A DNA stretch of 43,744 nucleotides from Glaciecola sp965660815 (lineage in GTDB: Bacteria > Pseudomonadota > Gammaproteobacteria > Enterobacterales > Alteromonadaceae), in the NCBI GenBank assembly GCA_965660815.1, contig CBFIBG010000029.1:1-43744 (forward strand). Reading direction: 5' to 3'. Shown here piece after piece: positions 8,803-18,200 of this stretch. Below the pieces are notes generated by a model. It was not told the DNA's origin, searched no databases, and saw only the letters and a list, made by a program, of their open reading frames with translations. Both the position numbers and the translations under genes were made by a program. Every line of letters begins with the position of its first letter. The first letter of the stretch is position 1.

Positions 8803-11800
8803 TTAATGCCATTATTCATTGGTCCATCCACAATCGATTTTTGGTACTGATTGCCACAATAATGGTGATAGTCGGTGGCTTATATTCAATTAAACAGACA
8901 CCGGTAGACGCAATCCCTGATTTAAGCGATGTACAGGTTATTGTCAAAACCTCCTATCCCGGTCAGGCGCCGCAAGTCGTCGAAGACCAAGTCACCTATC
9001 CGCTTACCACCGCACTTTTATCCGTACCTGGTGCAAAAACCGTTAGAGGCTTTTCTTTTTTTGGTGACTCTTACATATACGTTATATTTGACGATGACAC
9101 CGACCTGTACTGGGCAAGAAGCCGAGTGTTAGAGTATTTATCTCAGGTTGCGCCAACCTTACCCGCTACTGCAAAGCCTCAACTTGGACCTGATGCTACT
9201 GGAGTTGGCTGGGTGTATATGTATGCTTTGATAGACCAAACGGGGCAACACGATTTAAGCGAACTGCGCAGTCTTCAAGATTGGTTTTTAAAATATGAAC
9301 TACAAACCGTACATGGCGTGTCTGAGGTGGCGACCGTAGGGGGAATGGTAAAGCAATACCAAATCATGGTCGATCCACTGAAACTGCAAGCCTTTGATAT
9401 TCCTCTATCGCACGTACAAACAGCAATAAAGCATGGCAATCAAGAAGCTGGTGCTTCGGTTGTTGAGATGGCTGAAGCTGAATATATGATCCGTACTACC
9501 GGCTATATTACCAAGATAGAAGATATAGAGACGATTCCAATTGGATTACGCACAAGCGCACAAAATCAATCAGTCCCAATTTTAATTCAAGACATTGCTG
9601 ACGTAAAAATTGGCCCACAGATGCGTCGTGGCTTGGCAGATTTTAACGGAGAAGGAGAGGCTGTTGGAGGCATAGTCGTTATGCGCTTTGGTGAAAATGC
9701 GCAAGATACGATTGACGGTGTAAAAGCAAAACTCAAAGATCTCAAAGCGAGTTTGCCTAATGGCGTCGAGGTTATTCCTGTGTATGACCGTTCTGCGCTG
9801 ATTGAGCGTTCAGTAGACAATCTAACCAAAAAATTGCTCATTGAGTTTGCCGTAGTGGCTTTAATTTGTTTGATATTTCTGTTTCACTTGCGGTCTTCGT
9901 TAGTAGCAATCATTAGTTTACCCATTGGTATTTTAGGTGCATTTGTGGTCATGCACATACAGGGTATAAATGCGAACATTATGTCTTTAGGTGGCATCGC
10001 GATTGCAGTAGGAGCAATGATAGATGGTGCAATTGTACTTGTAGAAAACATGCACAAGCACATGGAAAAAGTACAACTAACGAAAGCCAATCGATGGACG
10101 ATTGTGGCGAAATCTGCCGGCGAGGTAGGCCCAGCGTTATTCTTTAGCCTTTTAATTATTACCGTCAGTTTCTTACCCGTGTTTACACTCGAAGCTCAAG
10201 AAGGAAAAATGTTTAGTCCGTTAGCATACACCAAAACCTATGCAATGGCGGCAGCGGCCGTTTTGGCGGTTACATTGATACCGGTATTGATGGGCTATTT
10301 AGTCTCAGGAAAAATTACTCCAGAACGAAAAAACCCAGTAAACAAAGCGTTGCTTAAGATTTATCGTCCTATTTTGAGCACTGCATTGAGCTTTCCTAAA
10401 ACCACTATTTTGCTGTCTGTTATCATTCTTTTGATTGGTTTTTGGCCTATCAATAAAATTGGAAGCGAGTTCATACCACCTTTAAATGAGGGTGATTTAA
10501 TGTACATGCCCACCACCTATGCGGCGGTATCAATAGGGGAGGCGCGCGATATTTTGCAACAAACTAACAAGCTCATCAAAACCGTACCTGAAGTTGAGAC
10601 CGTCTTTGGAAAAGTGGGACGAGCCGAAACTGCAACTGACCCAGCCCCCTTAACTATGATCGAAACTTTCATTCAATTGAAACCTAAAGACCAATGGAGA
10701 GAAGGATTGTCCACCCAAGAATTAATTACTGAGTTTGATAGATTGGTCAACTTTCCTGGCTTAACCAATGCTTGGGTGATGCCCATCAAAACACGAATAG
10801 ACATGTTAGCAACCGGCATAAAAACACCTGTTGGAATAAAGATAGGCGGTCCTGATTTAGACGTTATCCAAACAATAGGACAACAATTAGAACAAGTTTT
10901 GGCAAATGTACAAGGGACTTCGTCAGTCTATGCAGAAAGAGTCGCTGGAGGTAGATATATTACCATTGATATTGACCGCCTTAAGGCTGCTCGCTATGGA
11001 TTGAACATATCAGACGTTCAGTCATTCATTGCCAGTAGCGTTGGCGGTTTAAATTTGACCAATAGTGTTGAAGGCTTAGAGAGATACCCAGTCAATATTA
11101 GGTTCCCACAAGATTTTCGTAATTCACCTGAACAACTAAGACGTTTGCCCTTTGTGACACCTAATGGTCCACACATTATGCTGGGTGACATTACCACTAT
11201 TAGTATTGAAGATGGTCCACCAGGCATTAAAACTGAAAATGCTCGACCAAGTGGTTGGGTATATATCGACATTGAAAATATTGACTTAGGCCGTTACGTT
11301 TCTGAGGCGCAGCGGATAGTCTCTGAACGAATCGATTTACCCGCGGGGTATTCGTTAAATTGGAGTGGCCAATTTGAGTATTTGGAGCGTGCCAAAGCGA
11401 AGTTAATGTATATTGTTCCATTAACCATGGCCATTATTATCATCTTGTTGTATGCCAGTTTTAAAAGTTTTGCGCAAGTCGCTATGATAATTGGCACTTT
11501 ACCATTCGCACTCATTGGTGGTATCTGGTTAATGTACTTGGAAAATTTTAACTTTTCAGTAGCTGTAGGAGTCGGCTTTATCGCGCTAGCTGGCGTGGCC
11601 GTAGAAATAGGGATCATAATGTTGACTTACCTTGATAGCAAATTTAACGATTTAACCGAAAGTTTTAATCAAAATAAAATCAAGTCAGCGGTAATTGAGG
11701 CATCTCAGATGCGCATACGGCCTGTAATGATGACCTCAACCACCATCATTTTTGGCTTATTGCCTGTAATGTACGGTACTGGTTCTGGCTCTGAAGTAAT

Positions 11801-11912
11801 GAGCCGAATCGCTGCCCCCATGATCGGAGGCATGATAAGTGCTCTTGTGTTAACACTTATTGTGTTACCTGTGATCTATTATCTTTGGAGAACTTCGAAT
11901 TTGTCGAAGTAG
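8799..11912 (+). CDS. cusA: CusA-type Cu(I)/Ag(I) efflux RND pump
   Basis: 1037 residues, a full-length heavy-metal-efflux RND transporter with the 12-helix plan and two periplasmic loops. Typical stretches are TPVDAIPDLSDVQVIVKTSYPGQAPQ at the start, GAMIDGAIVLVENMHK in the membrane domain (proton-relay acidic residues), and EFIPPLNEGDLMYMP in the second loop. M570, M620 and M669 occupy the places of the E. coli CusA three-Met site (573, 623, 672, a constant offset of three), which marks a monovalent copper/silver pump rather than a CzcA-type Zn/Co/Cd pump. The ATG overlaps the cusB stop (ATGA), so translation is coupled. It uses the proton gradient to drive metal out through CusB and CusC. 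Confidence 0.95.
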   Translation: MINAIIHWSIHNRFLVLIATIMVIVGGLYSIKQTPVDAIPDLSDVQVIVKTSYPGQAPQVVEDQVTYPLTTALLSVPGAKTVRGFSFFGDSYIYVIFDDDTDLYWARSRVLEYLSQVAPTLPATAKPQLGPDATGVGWVYMYALIDQTGQHDLSELRSLQDWFLKYELQTVHGVSEVATVGGMVKQYQIMVDPLKLQAFDIPLSHVQTAIKHGNQEAGASVVEMAEAEYMIRTTGYITKIEDIETIPIGLRTSAQNQSVPILIQDIADVKIGPQMRRGLADFNGEGEAVGGIVVMRFGENAQDTIDGVKAKLKDLKASLPNGVEVIPVYDRSALIERSVDNLTKKLLIEFAVVALICLIFLFHLRSSLVAIISLPIGILGAFVVMHIQGINANIMSLGGIAIAVGAMIDGAIVLVENMHKHMEKVQLTKANRWTIVAKSAGEVGPALFFSLLIITVSFLPVFTLEAQEGKMFSPLAYTKTYAMAAAAVLAVTLIPVLMGYLVSGKITPERKNPVNKALLKIYRPILSTALSFPKTTILLSVIILLIGFWPINKIGSEFIPPLNEGDLMYMPTTYAAVSIGEARDILQQTNKLIKTVPEVETVFGKVGRAETATDPAPLTMIETFIQLKPKDQWREGLSTQELITEFDRLVNFPGLTNAWVMPIKTRIDMLATGIKTPVGIKIGGPDLDVIQTIGQQLEQVLANVQGTSSVYAERVAGGRYITIDIDRLKAARYGLNISDVQSFIASSVGGLNLTNSVEGLERYPVNIRFPQDFRNSPEQLRRLPFVTPNGPHIMLGDITTISIEDGPPGIKTENARPSGWVYIDIENIDLGRYVSEAQRIVSERIDLPAGYSLNWSGQFEYLERAKAKLMYIVPLTMAIIIILLYASFKSFAQVAMIIGTLPFALIGGIWLMYLENFNFSVAVGVGFIALAGVAVEIGIIMLTYLDSKFNDLTESFNQNKIKSAVIEASQMRIRPVMMTSTTIIFGLLPVMYGTGSGSEVMSRIAAPMIGGMISALVLTLIVLPVIYYLWRTSNLSK

Positions 11913-12212
11913 TAGTGATGTAACCAAGATGCGTTTAACAGATGATAATGAAACATTAATGCGCGCACTCATTACAGACAGTAAACACAAATATTTTAGG
12001 TCAATTAAATCGCCATCAGCATGCAAAGCGTTATGAATATACTTGGACATAGCGCAAAAAAGATGGTCGCATATTGAGTAATAAAATTTCACAGGATAGG
12101 GCGCTTATGACAGCGCTCTCTATCCATTGTAACATTGCCATTTTTGATTAGCGGTGAATACAAACTAGCTTTATGTTAACTTATCCTAAGCCAACTTATT
12201 AACGTATGTACT
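11913..12212. other. Gene-free convergent intergenic region, 300 bp
   Basis: Lies between the ends of cusA and the glutaredoxin-MauE gene. It holds one clear hairpin (12094-12125) and short open frames only; none of these has a ribosome site or recognisable product. Confidence 0.5.
12094..12125. terminator. Strong hairpin between convergent genes, possible terminator
   Basis: Arms GGATAG/CTATCC and GGCGCT/AGCGCT with a two-base bulge close over a six-base loop TATGAC. It sits between the convergent cusA and glutaredoxin-MauE genes, where a bidirectional terminator would be expected. There is no clear T run on either side, so intrinsic termination is uncertain. Confidence 0.4.
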
Positions 12213-12959
12213 TTAAATTGCACTACTCAACATCCAAGCGCCTGCTGCAATCATAAATATGTTTTCAGTCAAAGATACAAAGCCTAAAGGTACATTGGTA
12301 TCGCCACCCACACAGGCACATTTAAGCTCTCGCTTATCAATATAAACAGCCTTGAAGACTGAAACAGCGCCAATGGTCCCAATAAATAGTGAAATCGGGC
12401 CGATTAATATACCCGTAACTCCAGCCAACATGCCTATGCCTACAAATGCTTCTGCGAATGGATAAAAATAAGCGTAACGAATGTATCGCATTGCAAGTAG
12501 GTCATAAGTAATAAAAGAATTTGTAAAACTAAAAAGGTCTTTTAACTTCTGAATGGATAATACCGTCATTGATATGGCAACAAACATTACAATTAGATCA
12601 ATTGTTAAAAGAGCCGTTAGTGAGCCGGTCTTTCCAATTTGCAGCGCAACAGCCATAAGCAGTGAAATAGTAAAAATGGCAATGACAGGCGTATAAGTAG
12701 TACCTGACTGACCAGGACTCTCCATATCGAAATATTCTCTTAAATCCTCATATCCACCTACACGATGATCATCTATAAAGACTTGAGGCGTTGTTTCAAC
12801 ATCGTGCTGTTTTTTAAAAGCATCTATTTTTTTCCTTGAGGTGAGCTTATGATCTTCTACATCATAGCCTTTACGTTTGAGCAACTCTTTAGTCTTTAAA
12901 CCAAAAGGACAAATGTGGTTCTCAGTCTTCATTCTGTAAAGTATTGCTGTATCAGACAT
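12213..12959 (-). CDS. Glutaredoxin-MauE fusion: redox-active membrane protein
   Basis: 248 residues from the ATG at 12959, preferred because GGAGGA stands eight bases ahead of it; an upstream in-frame ATG at 12986 has no such site. Residues 1-80 are a glutaredoxin fold with C17-P-F-G at the active site (single-Cys type, normally CPYC), the cis-Pro motif TTPQVFI (56-62) and VGGYEDL (67-73). Residues ~90-248 form a four- to five-helix MauE/DoxX-type membrane domain with a Cys pair (C214, C216) in KCACVGG near the last helix. MauE-type domains pass electrons or help disulfide formation in the periplasm. Its place beside the Cus genes suggests thiol-redox support for copper handling, but that is inference from position. 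Confidence 0.8.
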   Translation of the reverse strand: MSDTAILYRMKTENHICPFGLKTKELLKRKGYDVEDHKLTSRKKIDAFKKQHDVETTPQVFIDDHRVGGYEDLREYFDMESPGQSGTTYTPVIAIFTISLLMAVALQIGKTGSLTALLTIDLIVMFVAISMTVLSIQKLKDLFSFTNSFITYDLLAMRYIRYAYFYPFAEAFVGIGMLAGVTGILIGPISLFIGTIGAVSVFKAVYIDKRELKCACVGGDTNVPLGFVSLTENIFMIAAGAWMLSSAI

Positions 12960-13011
12960 CTCAACTTCCTCCATATCTATGAGCAAAGAACTAAAGCTAA
13001 GCGACTATGCG

Positions 13012-13132
13012 GGTAAGTATTTTGCTTATTTCTATTTGTAAGATTTACCCACAGTTAACTAATTTATTCTTAAAATACGCTCGTTTTTCACGTTCATGAC
13101 TTAATCAATGTAAGCTCAGCAAAATACTTACC
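13012..13132. repeat. 15-bp perfect inverted repeat spanning 121 bp
   Basis: GGTAAGTATTTTGCT at 13012-13026 is the exact reverse complement of AGCAAAATACTTACC at 13118-13132. A competing short pair, GGGTAA (13011-13016) and TTACCC (13045-13050), overlaps the left arm. No target-site duplication is evident outside the arms. It could be a leader structure of the minus-strand gene, a paired operator, or the ends of a small non-autonomous element. Confidence 0.6.
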
Positions 13133-13702
13133 AAAGCCACTAAAGAATAATTTGATGGACTTTGCTTAATCGTTTGGATGAATCGTAGTGGATATTCGTT
13201 TTGGCGACTGGATAAAGTTTGGACGTTGCGAGAATTGCCAATGACGCCTGCAACGTTTTACATTTCAGGATAAACGAACGCATTAAATATGATTTTATCA
13301 AAACGTAACGCTACGTGAATCTTCTTGGTAAACACTCACAAAAAAACTTTTTATTCACGTACGAACGCGAAATATTTTTTTGCTAACTGCCTATAAAACG
13401 CCAATTCAAATTTTATCTGACACTTTGTTAAACCAGAAAAGAAATAGTTAACTTACTGAATCTATTGGATTAGCTGGATGTACACAAGATATACATGCTT
13501 TACTCACAATATATTTAATAGCGTATAATGTATATTATGTTAAATTAAATATTGTACCCAAACAATCCACAAGCCTGTTGATAATAACCTCGTTCCGTAA
13601 TTTATGATATTTGACATAACTTCCGAGATTGTCTGACTACTGCCCTCTTATGCGCCATTTAGTTTTAGATGCAGTAAGAGACTGTTGATTTAAGATCTAA
13701 GG

Positions 13703-13727
13703 AAGTTTCTATGAATGTTAGAAACTT
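13703..13727. repeat. Hairpin with 9-bp perfect stem
   Basis: AAGTTTCTA (13703-13711) and TAGAAACTT (13719-13727) pair over a seven-base loop. It lies about 170 bp upstream of the M23 gene. No T run follows, so it is not a standard terminator; it may be a leader element or chance. Confidence 0.4.
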
Positions 13728-13899
13728 TTGAGGTTGATGACTGGTAACTTGAAAGATCATTTGATTCCCTTAGGTCTCGACTTGCTTTAAACATTTACTC
13801 TAGGTCAATGAACAACACCGATTTGTATCGCTAATAAAATAAATTAGAATAGCGGTTCGATTTAATCTTATATATGTATGCTTATGAGGAAGTATGTTT

Positions 13900-14502
13900 A
13901 TGATCAACTTTGAGGAATTAGAATTTGCTGAAGTGGTAAAGCTCCCTTCTAGCTATTATGTGTTTGATTTGTCACAGGGTCCTATGGTCATGCCTCAAGG
14001 CCAAAAATACGCAATTGGTAAATATAATGAGTTGCGACCAGATATCTACAACGCTGAACAATACCAAAATACACAGGATCCTAGTTCAACGCGCAACATA
14101 CATATGGGTGTGGATATTTTTGCTCCATCAAGCACGGCAATTCACACTTTTTATGATGGTGTTATTTATATGCGACAATATAACCAGCTAAAACTCGATT
14201 ATGGATACACACTCATTGTCGAATACGACCTTCAGGGTACAAAACTTTATGCTTTATTCGGTCACTTAAATAAAGCATCTTTTGACAACAATCCGCCCGG
14301 CAAACAAATATTCAAAGGCGATGTATTTGCTTGGATGGGAAATTATTACGAAAATGGTGGGTGGCCTGCGCACCTTCATCTACAACTAAGTTATGAACAA
14401 CCTAAAGTTTGCGACATGCCTGGCGTAGTCAGTAAAACTAATCTCGAAAAAATGTTATTACGTTATCCCGATCCAAGATTAGTGCTAGGACAAATATACT
14501 AA
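13900..14502 (+). CDS. M23 family metallopeptidase (LytM-like), cytosolic by sequence
   Basis: 200 residues from the ATG at 13900, which has GAGGA nine bases ahead; an in-frame ATG at 13894 is only three bases from that site. The core HMGVDIFAPSSTAI, LFGHLNKASF and PAHLHLQL supplies the Zn ligands H..D and HxH of M23 endopeptidases. The pattern LDYGYTLIVEY, GNYYENGGWPAHLHLQL and C-terminal YPDPRLVL closely follows the M23 module that in other bacteria is fused to phosphotransferase/aminotransferase proteins, here as a stand-alone gene. There is no signal peptide, which is odd for a peptidoglycan hydrolase; a cytosolic substrate is possible. It is flanked by gene-poor DNA and has no partner. 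Confidence 0.82.
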   Translation: MINFEELEFAEVVKLPSSYYVFDLSQGPMVMPQGQKYAIGKYNELRPDIYNAEQYQNTQDPSSTRNIHMGVDIFAPSSTAIHTFYDGVIYMRQYNQLKLDYGYTLIVEYDLQGTKLYALFGHLNKASFDNNPPGKQIFKGDVFAWMGNYYENGGWPAHLHLQLSYEQPKVCDMPGVVSKTNLEKMLLRYPDPRLVLGQIY

Positions 14503-14710
14503 GCGCAAATCATTTTCAAGCTGAATAATATGAAATATGCCCTCTTTGTGTGTAACTTACTCTTTTGCTGTAGTTATGCCTAATAAGTTTCCTCTTAAGC
14601 CATCATAGCAAGCAATTCTTTGTTAAATCACTAAACACTTCGTTGGATTAGGTGCTTTTTCCTAACGCTGACTTAATAAACGCCCATATGTGCTAAGTGA
14701 ACTGACAATA

Positions 14711-15082
14711 TTACAAATAATTGGCTCCTTTGTATTTTTTATAACCTGCTTCGGTTAGTTCTTTTAGCTCTTGGAACAATTTAGTATCGGTTGCTTTGAA
14801 GTTGAAACACGATTTGCCTTGCCTTCGTTTATTAAGCGTTGGCGATATAATTTCAAGAAGATCGGGAAACACATAGACAGGCATTAAATGAAAACTGACA
14901 TAATTCTTATTGATTTTAGTTGAGCCGAAGTACATTGGTTTTTTGTTTTTCATCGTATGATAAGTATTTAGGTAAAAATTATCTGGCTTATCGATAGCGA
15001 CTACCATTCTCTGCGAATATGGAACCAAGATTTCTTTGAGATGAGCAAAAATTTCTTCTGGGTTATCCATATTTTTAACCAT
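14711..15082 (-). CDS. DUF1801/YdhG-like small protein
   Basis: 123 residues, soluble, no signal peptide. The C-terminal half (YFGSTKINKNYVSFHLMPVY, then FPDLLEIISPTLNKRRQGKSCFNF and a final TEAGYKKYK) fits the small proteins of the DUF1801/YdhG-like group, whose fold resembles YdhG/Atu proteins. No catalytic role is known. A second in-frame ATG at 15070 could equally be the start, as neither has a good ribosome site. It lies 198 bp downstream of sbcC on the same strand, with a palindrome between, so it is probably not in the sbc operon. Confidence 0.65.
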   Translation of the reverse strand: MVKNMDNPEEIFAHLKEILVPYSQRMVVAIDKPDNFYLNTYHTMKNKKPMYFGSTKINKNYVSFHLMPVYVFPDLLEIISPTLNKRRQGKSCFNFKATDTKLFQELKELTEAGYKKYKGANYL

Positions 15083-15188
15083 AAATTTGAATATTGTAAA
15101 TTCACATAATACTTTAATAATCTAGATCGCACATAATGGTCCAAACGATGAGAATTAATATAGTGTGTTTGTTCCTAATACTATAAAG

Positions 15189-15215
15189 CTTTTTAGTCGC
15201 TGCAGTGATAAAAAG
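15189..15215. repeat. Near-perfect palindrome downstream of sbcC
   Basis: CTTTTTAGTCGCTG (15189-15202) and CAGTGATAAAAAG (15203-15215) form a 13-bp stem with one bulged G and one G-T pair, centred on CTGCAG. It follows sbcC and could end its transcript or be a protein-binding site; no T run follows on the minus strand. Confidence 0.35.
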
Positions 15216-15280
15216 TGACAATGTAATTTCGTAACAATTATACAATACCGACTTATCCATTATCTTACAAAATGCATGGC

Positions 15281-18200
15281 TTATGTACCTATTGTTTTTA
15301 TTCTACTTCCATCTTTGTCTGCACGTATATCGATTCTAGTTCCCATTTGAGACTTTAGCTCAGTTACATGCGAAATTATTCCTATGGTTCTGCCTGAGGA
15401 TTGAAGGTCAATAAGTGTGTTTATAGCTAACTCTAAAGATTCTTGGTCTAATGAACCAAACCCTTCATCAATAAATAATGTGTCTAGTTTTACGCCCCCA
15501 GAATAAGATTGAACCACGTCTGATAAACCAAGTGCTAAGGATAATGCGGCCATAAAGCTTTCACCACCTGATAGTGTGGATACTGGCCTTGCCTTACCTG
15601 TGTACGTGTCGTCTACAAGTAACTCTAAACCAGACGCTTTATTGCCTCTAGCGCGGTCAAGGTTTCTTACTAATTGATATCGTCCTTTGCTCATTTTGAG
15701 TAGGCGGTGAGAGGCTTGTATTAGCACATCATCAAGCAAAACACTTAATATAAAACGCTGCAAACTTATTTTTTCACCACTCCTACCAGTCGCAACCTCT
15801 GCCAAAGTCCCTATAACCTCGTATTCTTTATCTTGTTTTTCATTTTCCTTTTTAGCCTTATCAAAAAGGTTTTTTGAACTCTTTAAATTAAAGTATGTGT
15901 TTTCGATTGTTTGTAATAGGCGTTGGGTTAACTCTAGTGAACTCGTTGCGTCTTTTAGTAGTGTTTCTAAAGTAATTAAGTCAATCCTAGTTTTGTTCTT
16001 TAAATAAAGTTCGAGTTGGTTCAGTGCCCCGACTAATTGTTGGGCTTTAACTTGATAATCCTCTATTTCCTGAGTAATTGCCTGTTTTTGCTTTTCATCC
16101 AATTGCGCCTTTTTAAAAGCCTCTTCGGTTAAAAACATGCTGGAGTCCAGTGTTTCTGACCATTTTTGGGTCGCTAAATCATATTCATGTAGGGCTTGCG
16201 AAAGCTGTTTTTGACTAAGGGCTAATTGTTCATTAGCTTTAATCGAGACGTTGTTAGCATGTTTCAAATTACTTGATGCGTTTTCATAATTATTAGTAAG
16301 AGTGGTAATGTTGTTCGCATTTTCTTGAATTAACTTTCTGATTTCACTAATTTTCAGAGGTTCATTATTAAACTGTTTACGTAAGTTATCCAACGTGGTT
16401 TGTGCTTTTATTTTATCACTTCTTAGATCATTTAATGTTGCGGTCTGCTGTTCTATGGCTAAATCTTGTTCTGCCAGCCCGTTTTTCAATTTTTTTATTT
16501 CTTCTTTTAGCGACTTTTCTTGGTTTAATTTGGACGTAAGAGCTTCAACTTTAGCGCTTTGAGTGTCGAACATGTTCTGAACACTCTCAAGCGATAGATC
16601 GGCGTACTTGTTTAGGTTATCTGACAGTTCTTTACATTCGGATTGCTTCTGTTTTAGCTCGTTGGTCACTGACATCACATCGTTATGGTCGGATTGTTCA
16701 ATTTTTCGGTTCTCAGCTATTACGGCTCGGGCGTTATCTAGGTCCGCCTTGGTGACTACTTCAGATGTGTTTGCATGCCTAGCTTTTTTCGGATGTTCTA
16801 TGCTTCCGCAAACTGGACAAGGCTCTCCATCGCCTAATGCATTGGCAAGCTGTGCAGCTTGACTTAAATGCCAAGTCATTTCTTTATGTTTGGCAACACT
16901 TTCTGATTGCTTAAGGACGTGAAGTGATTTTGAATATTGGTCTTCAAGTGCGCTAACGTGTTGTTGCAAATTTATAACGGACTTTGAAATGGTGTCCAAC
17001 TTAATTCGCTTTTCTAACACATCCTTGAGTTGATTCAGTGTGGTTTTTTCATCTACTAAGTGAGAAGTTTGCTCCGTTAATTGTTCAATCATGCTTTCGT
17101 TTGTTTGAATTAAGGTGGCTACCCCACTCCTTTGTTCTTTTGCGTTATCAACATATTGCTTGCATTCGTTATATTTGGCTTTTGATTGTTTTAGGGCATT
17201 GTTGGCGACTTCTATATTTTGCGCCACGAGTAATTTCTGTTCTAACAACGTCTGATTTTTTTGCAACTGCTCTACAGTTTTATGTGCCTGTTTAGCTTTA
17301 TCGTACTCGATTTGCGACGACGTATATTGCTTATCGGCTTTTTGCTTTTCTTGCTGAGCGGCACTAACTAACGTTTCCGCTTTTTTATGTAAATATTGCT
17401 TATCTATATAACGCTCATAAACATTCATTATATTATGCGCATGGATAGCCTTTGATAGCCGTTCTTTTTTTAAGCTTATTTCATGTTCGTTGTCGAGATG
17501 ATGTTCATATTCTTTTCTTTTAAACTCATACTCATCAAATTTTTTATTCAAAGCGCTGCCATCATCATATGCTTTTTGAATTCTTTGCTTAGCACATTCA
17601 GATTGCCGTTTCTCTTGTCTTAGATGCTCTAGTTCAGATGACAATGTGGTCAGAGATTGATTTAATTCTTGTTCCGATGTGGCCCCAGCAGATTCTAAAT
17701 AACCTTTTATGGTGTTTTCACGTTCTTTGATTTGTTTTTGGATGTCAGCCGCTTTGGCTTTTAGCCCCTCTTCAATTCTTTTATAAATGGATGTTTGAAA
17801 TAACTGACTGAATATTTCTTCTCGCTTTTTTGAATCCGCAAGGAGAAAGTCTCTAAATTTGCCTTGAGGTAACACCATGACTTGGCGAAACTGCTCAACG
17901 TCTAACCCTAGCAGGTTTTTAATGAAACTGTCTGCTTCGGTTACCTTTGAGCTAACGATGAGTTGTCCGTTTTTACTGCCATCTAAAACCCATATGTTTG
18001 CCTCCGAATTTTGAGTGGTGGAGCCCTCCCCTTTGCTTTTAGCTCGCTGCTGCATTGGCACTCGTCTAATTCTATATACCTGGCCTGTTATCGAAAATTC
18101 AAAGCTTACTTCTGTTAGTAATGATATATCAGCAAAGTCACAACGCATTTGATCAGGCGTTCTCTCGTCTCCAGTAGTTTTACCATAAAGCGCAAAACAA

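Larger units (their letters stand above)
12960..13899. other. Gene-free region, 940 bp, with several inverted repeats
   Basis: No frame of 60 codons or more with coding character is present on either strand. Structures seen: a 15-bp perfect inverted repeat (13012-13132), ACGTTGC/GCAACGT near 13222-13255, ACGTGAAT/ATTCACGT near 13313-13360, and a 9-bp hairpin at 13703-13727. The region must hold the promoter of the glutaredoxin-MauE gene on the left and that of the M23 gene on the right. No tRNA or known riboswitch was recognised. Confidence 0.5.

Noticed and set aside
11929..12036. Short plus-strand frame of 35 codons after cusA
   Set aside because: No ribosome site, no recognisable product, followed by more stops; not enough for a gene or pseudogene call.
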